This document shows positions 1 through 5,220 of a DNA stretch of 9,050 nt, in pieces (the first letter of the stretch is position 1; each line of letters begins with the position of its first letter). The DNA lies in contig CAMWMM010000174.1 in the NCBI GenBank assembly GCA_947175285.1, positions 1 to 9,050 of the forward strand, in the 5' to 3' direction. The notes beneath the pieces were generated by a model. The model was not told the origin of the DNA. It worked only from the letters and a program-made list of their open reading frames with translations, and made no database searches. The stretch comes from an uncultured Lachnospiraceae bacterium (GTDB taxonomy: Bacteria; Bacillota_A; Clostridia; Lachnospirales; Lachnospiraceae). The position numbers were made by a program, and so were the translations under genes.

Positions 1-731
1 ACTCTAATGACAAAGCTATAATAGATTTTTATAGGTTATTTCGAGTAACAGCTTTTGGAGCTGATTACCTTACTTTTCAGTGGGAAGGATTAAGCAGTGG
101 TGAATATAATTTATTAAATATGTATTCGCGGATATATTCGCTGCATGATAAAATAAAGGATAAAAAGTCGGTAATTTTATTAATGGACGAGGCAGACCTT
201 TCCTATCATCCGAAATGGCAACAAAAATTCATGAAAAGTTTGGTGTACTTTTTCAATGAGTTTTACAATAGACAAAACATTCAGATTATAGTTGCAACAC
301 ATTCACCGATTATGCTTTCTGATGCACTGAAAGGAAATGTTGTTTTTCTTAATAGTAAAGCAGGGAAAGATTTGGAGAACACATTTGGTGCTAATATATA
401 TGATTTATATAGGGATGGGATGTTTTTAGAGAGAGATGATTTTGGTATCATAGGAGCATATGCGGCAGATAAAATGATGTATGTGATGAAAAAACTTGGT
501 AATTGGGAAAAGGGGAAGACATTGGATGATTCGGAGGAGATAAAAAGATTGATTGCTTGTATAGGGGACCCTATTATCAAGAGAATTATGCAGAATAGAT
601 TTAAGGTGATAGAAGAGAATATGAAAGGAAAAGACAGAAATCATACAAAAATTTCATCACTGATTGAAACATTAAATGAATTGCCGTCAGAAGAGTTAGC
701 TGAAGTTATGGAGGGGATTCAAAGGAGATAA
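1..731 (+). CDS. ABC/SMC-like AAA ATPase, C-terminal part (PtuA-like; start outside window)
   Basis: The reading frame is open from base 3 to the stop at 729-731, giving 242 visible residues. The ATG at 120 is internal, because conserved sequence precedes it. Visible motifs in order are an ABC-type signature LSSGE (bases 90-104), a Walker B strand with catalytic acid ILLMDEAD (about bases 174-197) and an H-loop/switch histidine in ATHSP (His codon at 300-302). Walker A must lie upstream of the window. After the ATPase core comes a charged helical tail of about 130 residues. These features are typical of the RecF/SMC-like, OLD-type ATPases found in defence operons. The next gene, an HNH nuclease, starts one base after the stop, so the two are almost certainly co-translated. 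By analogy with Septu, this protein would be the ATP-sensing, nuclease-controlling subunit PtuA; that role is inference. It could instead be the ATPase of a retron with the same effector pair, which the missing upstream sequence would decide. The gene is very AT-rich, unlike the genes from 2211 onward. Confidence 0.85.
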   Translation, partial: SNDKAIIDFYRLFRVTAFGADYLTFQWEGLSSGEYNLLNMYSRIYSLHDKIKDKKSVILLMDEADLSYHPKWQQKFMKSLVYFFNEFYNRQNIQIIVATHSPIMLSDALKGNVVFLNSKAGKDLENTFGANIYDLYRDGMFLERDDFGIIGAYAADKMMYVMKKLGNWEKGKTLDDSEEIKRLIACIGDPIIKRIMQNRFKVIEENMKGKDRNHTKISSLIETLNELPSEELAEVMEGIQRR

Positions 732-732
732 A

Positions 733-1893
733 ATGCAAAAGCTTACAATTTCAAAAGATGAATTAATTTGTCATAAGAAATATTTTTATGATAATGTGGT
801 AGATAAATTAAATCAGATGAAAAAGGAATATAAAAAAGGAACAATCACTTCAAGAAACCAATGGAAATTTTTATCACTATGTTTATACTATAAAAAACAG
901 CTAGCGATAGGAAAACCATATCAATTGAGAAAGATACAAAAAATTATCGATACAAAATATGCGGATATTTTGAAGAAAGATGAGAAGTTTAAAGAAGCGA
1001 TTGAGAAGGTTTTTGGTTATGATAATTTTAGTAACACTGGCATCGGTTCTTATTTATTAGAATATGTAAAGAAAAAATCAAAAGTAGGCGAGCATGCAAA
1101 ATATAATAATATTAAAATATTAAATGAATTGTATACTGAATTAGAAAAATGTGATGTAGAATTAGCAAATGAAGTTCGAATAAAAATAGAAAGTCTAAGT
1201 GATAATATAACAAAAAAAGTACTGGAAAATATTATTAGAGAAATATTGATAGTACATATTGTAGAAAAGGATATGTCCATTGATAAGCTGTTGGATTGGA
1301 ATCCATATATCATGCAGTTTCACAGGAAGATAAGGACTTGTCCATATTGCAATAGGCAATATATAACTCCGGTTTATTTGGAGACAGGGAAAATGAGAGC
1401 GGATTTAGATCATTTTTACTCTAAAAGTAGATATCCTTATTTCTCTATGTCAATTTATAATCTAGTTCCCAGTTGTAAATTTTGCAATTCTTCATTAAAA
1501 GGAATGAATGAATTTGAACTCGAAGATAAAACACCATATGAGATATCAATGGATGATTTAGCAGAATTTAAATATTGGCCATCATGCAAAATAGAATTTT
1601 GTGAAAAAGACAAGGTCGTTCATACATATAAAGAAGTATTTAAAATAGAAGAATTATATGAATTTCACAGAAATGATGCAAAAGATTTATTAAGAAAAAG
1701 CCTAAGATATTCTCCAGATCGAATAAGAGAATTAGCAGATACAGGATTTATATCAGAAAAAGAACTGTATAAATTAATAATAGGAAAAATTAGTACAAAA
1801 GAGAATATTTTAGAAGAACCTCTAAATAAATTTAAAAGAGATATTGTAAAGGAAATTTTTGGAGAGGGAATATTGAAAATGGTTGAAGAATAA
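733..1893 (+). CDS. HNH endonuclease, PtuB-like, 386 aa
   Basis: The ATG at 733 has the Shine-Dalgarno AGGAG at 723-727, inside the end of the preceding ATPase gene. The central domain is an HNH (beta-beta-alpha metal) nuclease. It has a zinc knuckle made of CPYC (C203, C206) and CKFC (C248, C251), the catalytic-type DLDH motif (D226, H227) and the NLVPSC segment with N243, followed by CNSSLKG. This arrangement is seen in HNH nucleases paired with ABC-type ATPases, including PtuB of Septu and of the retron Ec78 system. The core covers only about residues 200-260. About 200 Lys-rich, probably helical residues precede it, and about 125 follow, ending in a PLNKFKRDIVKEIFGEG-like tail. That makes it longer than the PtuB proteins I know, which are roughly 200-250 aa. 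The likely role is DNA cleavage when the partner ATPase is triggered by phage. The nuclease assignment is firm; the system type is inference. Codon use is dominated by A/T-ending codons such as AGA, ATA and AAA. Confidence 0.88.
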   Translation: MQKLTISKDELICHKKYFYDNVVDKLNQMKKEYKKGTITSRNQWKFLSLCLYYKKQLAIGKPYQLRKIQKIIDTKYADILKKDEKFKEAIEKVFGYDNFSNTGIGSYLLEYVKKKSKVGEHAKYNNIKILNELYTELEKCDVELANEVRIKIESLSDNITKKVLENIIREILIVHIVEKDMSIDKLLDWNPYIMQFHRKIRTCPYCNRQYITPVYLETGKMRADLDHFYSKSRYPYFSMSIYNLVPSCKFCNSSLKGMNEFELEDKTPYEISMDDLAEFKYWPSCKIEFCEKDKVVHTYKEVFKIEELYEFHRNDAKDLLRKSLRYSPDRIRELADTGFISEKELYKLIIGKISTKENILEEPLNKFKRDIVKEIFGEGILKMVEE

Positions 1894-1963
1894 TGTTAAA
1901 GCTATATAGAACTATGTGACAAGAAACAATACAAAGTATTTTGTTTAATATATTTTTAAAAAG

Positions 1964-1987
1964 CTTGTGTCTTTACCTTGACACAGG
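1964..1987. repeat. Inverted repeat / hairpin, stem CTTGTGTC ... GACACAGG
   Basis: The arms at 1964-1971 and 1980-1987 pair over 8 bp with one G-U, around an 8-nt loop. Read on the minus strand, a 6-bp core is followed by GC and five T residues, so it could act as a weak terminator for leftward transcription. No minus-strand gene is visible to need one. It could also be a scar or a protein-binding site. Confidence 0.4.
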
Positions 1988-2012
1988 GGAAAAGCATCGA
2001 AAGAAATCAGGC

Positions 2013-2047
2013 AGCAGTCAAATATTTAATTTGGCTGCTATTTGTTA
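2013..2047 (+). terminator. Probable rho-independent terminator after the HNH gene
   Basis: The arms AGCAGTCAAAT (2013-2023) and ATTTGGCTGCT (2029-2039) pair over 11 bp with a single G-U. The loop is 5 nt (2024-2028) and the following tail ATTTGTTATTA is U-rich but interrupted. The tail is imperfect, so efficiency is uncertain. Position, 120 bp after the HNH stop and before the next promoter, fits an operon end. Confidence 0.65.
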
Positions 2048-2089
2048 TTAGGTGTCCTGTGGATTCAAACAATATCGTGCATGTTTAGG

Positions 2090-2118
2090 TTGATACCATT
2101 AGGATATTCTAATATACT
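2090..2118 (+). promoter_or_regulatory. Sigma-A type promoter for the CapA-family gene
   Basis: The -35 is TTGATA (2090-2095) and the -10 is TATACT (2113-2118), separated by exactly 17 bp. Transcription should start near 2125, leaving a leader of about 85 nt before the ATG at 2211. Each hexamer is one or two bases from consensus. Confidence 0.65.
2098..2113. promoter_or_regulatory. Near-perfect 16-bp palindrome in the promoter spacer (candidate operator)
   Basis: ATTAGGATATTCTAAT has arms ATTAG/CTAAT around a symmetric ATAT centre, with only one base pair breaking symmetry. It fills the space between the -35 and -10 and touches the first base of the -10. A dimeric repressor or activator could bind here; no regulator gene is visible in the window. 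Confidence 0.4.
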
Positions 2119-2139
2119 GGAACAGTAGAGAAATTAGGT

Positions 2140-2186
2140 GCATAGATTTTTTCATTACATAATGGATAGCTAGTGGAAATCTGTGC
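2140..2186 (+). promoter_or_regulatory. Leader RNA stem immediately before the ribosome binding site of the CapA-family gene
   Basis: GCATAGATTT (2140-2149) pairs with AAATCTGTGC (2177-2186) over 10 bp with one G-U, enclosing a 27-nt loop. The loop itself holds a small palindrome (CATTACATAATG, 2153-2164). The stem ends two bases before the purine-rich GAGAGGAG element, so its folding could expose or shield the ribosome binding site. It matches no riboswitch family that I recognise. Confidence 0.35.
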
Positions 2187-2187
2187 T

Positions 2188-2208
2188 GAGAGGAGTATTA
2201 AAAGATAC
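2188..2208 (+). promoter_or_regulatory. Distant Shine-Dalgarno (GAGAGGAG) plus spacer mini-hairpin
   Basis: The best ribosome binding site for the gene at 2211 is GAGAGGAG at 2188-2195, 15 nt from the ATG, well beyond the usual 5-9. No closer start is possible in this frame, since TAA occurs at 2199-2201 and no ATG, GTG or TTG lies between it and 2211. The spacer can fold as GTATT-AAAA-GATAC (2195-2208; four Watson-Crick pairs and one G-U), which could shorten the effective distance. Confidence 0.45.
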
Positions 2209-2210
2209 AA

Positions 2211-3350
2211 ATGAATTATATGAGAAAATCAACTATTTTATTGCTGGGCGTATTCTTTCTTGCTCTGGCTGGATGCGAAAGCCAAGGAAAAGAAATCGAT
2301 TTTGTAGAAGAACACTCTTTCATTTCGGAATCTCCCGCATCGGAAATGATAGCCGAGGAACCGGAAGATACCAGTTTTGACTTCACCGTATGTTTTGCAG
2401 GCGATATCAATTTAGATGAAAACTGGTGTACTACCCAGTATATGTCAGCACAACCAAATGGTATCTATGACTGTATTTCTGAGAAATTAGTCGGCTTCAT
2501 GAAGGACGCAGACATTATGTGTCTGAATAATGAGTTTTCCTACAGCACACAGGGAAAGCCCTTGGAAGGAAAAGCCTATACTTTTCGTGCAAATCCGGAA
2601 CGGGTGGAGGTTCTGCAGCAGTTAGGCGTTGATGCAGTAACATTGGCAAACAATCATGTTTATGATTATGGAAAAGAAGCAATGATGGACACTTTTGCGG
2701 TTTTGGAAAATGCCGGAATACCTTACTTTGGTGCGGGAGATACCTTACAGAGAGCAATGAAGCCTTTGTACTTGGAAGTAGATGGAAAAACTATTGCACT
2801 GGTAGCGGCCTCCCGGGCAGAAAAATATAAAATGACACCGCAGGCTACCGATGTGGAACCAGGGATTTTACGCTGTTATGATACAGAACTGTTTTTACAG
2901 GTAATCAAAGAGGCAAAGGAACATGCGGATTTTTGCATTGCTTTTGTGCACTGGGGAACCGAGTACAGTTATGACTTGGAGCAGGTGCAGATGGACACAG
3001 GAAAAGAGTATCTGGATGCGGGAGCGGATGTGGTGATTGGTGCCCACTCCCATTGCTTGCAGGGCATGGAATATTACGACGGAAAACCGATCATATATAG
3101 TCTTGGAAATTACTGGTTCAATGAGAAAACATTGGATACCATGCTCTTGTTACTTCACTTTTCGGGAGATGATAGTGAAACACAATTAACTGTTCAAGTC
3201 ATTCCGGCGGTGCAGTCGGGATGTCAGACAATCTACGCATCCGAATTTAACGAACAGCGAAGGATTTATGATTTTCTCGAAAGTATCTCTGTCAATGTGG
3301 AAATTTCGGACGAGGGGATTGTCACAATTTCAGATGATGGTAGTTATTGA
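2211..3350 (+). CDS. CapA-family lipoprotein, PGA_cap/calcineurin-like phosphoesterase fold
   Basis: The protein is 379 aa. The N-terminus has a lipoprotein signal (RK at 5-6, a hydrophobic stretch, lipobox LAGC) with lipidation expected at C22, so the mature protein is anchored on the outer face of the membrane. An acidic linker of about 35 residues leads to the domain from about residue 57. Metallophosphoesterase-like motifs follow in order: FAGDIN (D65), LNNEFS (N106-N107), LANNHVYDYG (N148, H149), FVHWGTEY (H247), IGAHSHCLQG (H279, H281) and YSLGNYWF (N300). These are the hallmarks of the CapA/PgsA family, first known from poly-gamma-glutamate capsule synthesis. No capB/capC ligase genes are nearby, so capsule synthesis is not supported; an envelope polymer or phosphoester hydrolase role is a guess. 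ATG 2211 is the first possible start; ATG 2220 is an alternative that keeps the signal peptide. The gene has its own promoter and an unusual leader, and no terminator separates it from the ABC genes. Confidence 0.9.
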   Translation: MNYMRKSTILLLGVFFLALAGCESQGKEIDFVEEHSFISESPASEMIAEEPEDTSFDFTVCFAGDINLDENWCTTQYMSAQPNGIYDCISEKLVGFMKDADIMCLNNEFSYSTQGKPLEGKAYTFRANPERVEVLQQLGVDAVTLANNHVYDYGKEAMMDTFAVLENAGIPYFGAGDTLQRAMKPLYLEVDGKTIALVAASRAEKYKMTPQATDVEPGILRCYDTELFLQVIKEAKEHADFCIAFVHWGTEYSYDLEQVQMDTGKEYLDAGADVVIGAHSHCLQGMEYYDGKPIIYSLGNYWFNEKTLDTMLLLLHFSGDDSETQLTVQVIPAVQSGCQTIYASEFNEQRRIYDFLESISVNVEISDEGIVTISDDGSY

Positions 3351-3362
3351 AATATAAGGGCA

Positions 3363-3391
3363 TTGTCCATTTCAGGAGAATGCGCTATAAT
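3363..3391 (+). promoter_or_regulatory. Sigma-A type promoter for the ABC exporter operon
   Basis: The -35 is TTGTCC (3363-3368) and the -10 is a perfect TATAAT (3386-3391), with a 17-bp spacer. The start point should lie near 3398, about 40 nt before the ATG at 3439. The promoter begins 13 bases after the CapA-family stop codon. Confidence 0.65.
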
Positions 3392-3400
3392 TCTATAGAA
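3385..3400. promoter_or_regulatory. Overlapping palindromes at the -10 and start point (candidate operator)
   Basis: CTATA-ATTC-TATAG (3385-3398) is an inverted repeat covering the -10 hexamer, and TTCTATAGAA (3391-3400) is a perfect 10-bp palindrome covering the expected start point. Binding there would block RNA polymerase. AT-rich promoters often hold short palindromes by chance, so this is only suggestive. Confidence 0.3.
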
Positions 3401-3438
3401 AAAATAGGAATAACAGCATTAGAAGAAGGGGAAAACAT

Positions 3439-5220
3439 ATGATATTCGGAAAACACATTAACCGCTATTACCTCAAATATGCCGGATGGCTGATTCTGGG
3501 ATTGATTTCACTGGTTCTGGTGGATTTTCTGCAGTTGGAAATTCCCAAGCTGTACCGCATGATTGTCAACGGCATGAACGCCGGCAGTGTCAGTGTGGAC
3601 GGGGTGCAGATGGCATTTGATATGGATTTTTTGCTGGATAGGATTTGTATGCCCATGGTATGGATTATCTTGTCCATGGTATTTGGCCGCTTTTTGTGGC
3701 GGGTGTGCTTTTTCGGTGCGGCAGTGCGTCTGGAGGCAGACCTGCGTAACCGCATGTTCGCTCATGCGAAGGATTTGAGTCAGGAATATTATCAGGTCAA
3801 TAAAGTGGGAAATCTGATGAGCTTATTTACCAATGATTTGGATACGGTGCAGGATTGTTTCGGGTGGGGCGTTATGATGTTTTTTGACGCACTGCTGCTA
3901 GGGGTGCTGGCTGTGGCGAATATGTGGAAAATGGATTGGGTACTGACGCTTTTATCTCTGATTCCTATGGGTTTCCTTCTGGCTGCGGCTACGGTAATCG
4001 GCAAGCAGATGATGAAAAAATGGGATATTCGTCAGGAGGCTTTTTCCAGACTCTCCGATTTCTCACAGGAAAGCTTTTCCGGTATTACGGTGGTCAAGGC
4101 CTTTGTCAAGGAAGCAAAGGAGCTGATGGCTTTTCAGAAGCTGAACGAGGAAAATGAGAATGCCAATATCGACCATACCAGATCCTCCGTATTGCTGCGG
4201 ATTATGGTGACGCTGTTTGTGGAAAGTGTTATCTGTGTAATTTTGGGTTACGGCGGATATCTGGTATACACAGGCAGATTCAATGCAGGCCAGTTGGTGG
4301 AATTTATAGGCTATTTTAACGCTATTATCTGGCCGATTATGGCTGTCTCCGAATTAATAGATATGACGTCCCGGGGTAAGGCATCACTGGAACGACTGGG
4401 AGAACTGCTGGATGCGAAGGCCGCCATAGAGGATCGGGAAGGAGCACGGGAACTGAAAAATGTCCGGGGTGATATCGAATTTCGTAATCTGACCTTTCGT
4501 TACCCTGACGGTGAGACAGACGTATTGAAAGATGTATCTTTCACCATCAAAGCCGGGGAAAATGTGGGACTGGTAGGGAAAACGGGCTGCGGCAAGACCA
4601 CTCTGGTAGATTTAATCCTGCGTACTTACAATGTTCCGGAGGGAACACTGTTCGTTGACGGCATGGATGTAAATGATGTGAAAATCCGCGATCTGAGGGA
4701 ATGCTGTGCGTATGTGCCCCAAGATAATTTCCTGTTCTCAGATACGATTGAAAATAACATTGCTTTCGGGGTGGACAAGTATGACGGTGAGTCTGTCACT
4801 CAGGCGGCAAGGCTGGCTGATGTGCACAGCAACATTGAAGAGTTTCAGCAGGGTTATCATACCGTTTTAGGTGAGCGGGGCGTCACGGTTTCCGGCGGTC
4901 AGAAGCAGAGGATATCCATTGCCCGGGCGCTGATGAAGGATGCGCCCATCCTGATTCTGGATGATTCCGTATCTGCCGTAGATACGAAAACTGAAGCCAC
5001 GATTTTGGAAAACCTGCGCACTGCCAGACAGGGCAAGACTACCATTCTGATTGCTCACCGGGTTACTACGATTGAGAAGATGGATAAGATTCTGTTTCTT
5101 GAGGATGGGCGGTTAATTGCGGCAGGAACACATGAAGCTTTATATGAATCCTGCCCGGGATACAGGAAAATGGTCGATCTTCAAAAATTAGAGGAGGAAG
5201 GAGAAGGACACAATGACTGA
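3439..5220 (+). CDS. ABC exporter half-transporter, degenerate-site subunit (membrane + ATPase domains)
   Basis: The 593-aa protein has the fused layout of a type IV ABC exporter: six membrane helices (about residues 13-36, 70-95, 143-160, 166-188, 256-278 and 285-305), then an ATPase domain from about 345. Motifs are A-loop Y355, Walker A GKTGCGKT (380-387), Q-loop Q428, signature VSGGQ (484-488), Walker B ILILDD (504-509), D-loop SAVD (512-515) and H-loop H540. The residue after Walker B is D509 instead of the catalytic Glu, as in the non-hydrolysing partner of heterodimeric exporters such as TM287/288, BmrCD and LmrCD. It overlaps the next gene by 8 bases, so the two are made together and should form one transporter in the plasma membrane. 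The ATG has GAAGGGG 7 bases upstream. The substrate cannot be read from sequence; drug or lipid/peptide efflux is usual for the family. Confidence 0.93.
   Translation: MIFGKHINRYYLKYAGWLILGLISLVLVDFLQLEIPKLYRMIVNGMNAGSVSVDGVQMAFDMDFLLDRICMPMVWIILSMVFGRFLWRVCFFGAAVRLEADLRNRMFAHAKDLSQEYYQVNKVGNLMSLFTNDLDTVQDCFGWGVMMFFDALLLGVLAVANMWKMDWVLTLLSLIPMGFLLAAATVIGKQMMKKWDIRQEAFSRLSDFSQESFSGITVVKAFVKEAKELMAFQKLNEENENANIDHTRSSVLLRIMVTLFVESVICVILGYGGYLVYTGRFNAGQLVEFIGYFNAIIWPIMAVSELIDMTSRGKASLERLGELLDAKAAIEDREGARELKNVRGDIEFRNLTFRYPDGETDVLKDVSFTIKAGENVGLVGKTGCGKTTLVDLILRTYNVPEGTLFVDGMDVNDVKIRDLRECCAYVPQDNFLFSDTIENNIAFGVDKYDGESVTQAARLADVHSNIEEFQQGYHTVLGERGVTVSGGQKQRISIARALMKDAPILILDDSVSAVDTKTEATILENLRTARQGKTTILIAHRVTTIEKMDKILFLEDGRLIAAGTHEALYESCPGYRKMVDLQKLEEEGEGHND

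Larger units (their letters stand above)
1894..2210. other. 317-bp intergenic region separating the defence cassette from the lipoprotein gene
   Basis: I see no credible coding sequence on either strand here. The left part (1894-1963) is AT-rich without a clear signal. It is followed by a short hairpin (1964-1987), a probable terminator (2013-2047), a promoter (2090-2118) with a spacer palindrome, and a folded leader (2140-2208) for the gene at 2211. Base composition shifts from very AT-rich to moderate across this stretch. Confidence 0.7.

Noticed and set aside
1..119. Taking ATG 120 as the start of the ATPase gene
   Set aside because: The frame is open upstream to base 3 and encodes the LSSGE signature at 90-104, so the real start is outside the window.
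1928..1950. AATAC-AAA-GTATT stem with a T-rich tail as the HNH terminator
   Set aside because: The stem is only five AT-rich pairs with a 3-nt loop; the 11-bp stem at 2013-2039 is a much better candidate.
1978..1983. Perfect TTGACA -35 hexamer
   Set aside because: It is part of the hairpin arm, and the positions 16-18 bases downstream (around 2000-2006) hold no -10-like sequence.
2183..2380. 65-codon + strand frame starting at GTG 2183, overlapping the CapA-family start
   Set aside because: It has no Shine-Dalgarno before the GTG and an arginine-rich, out-of-frame shadow-like sequence. The overlapping frame encodes a clear lipoprotein signal.
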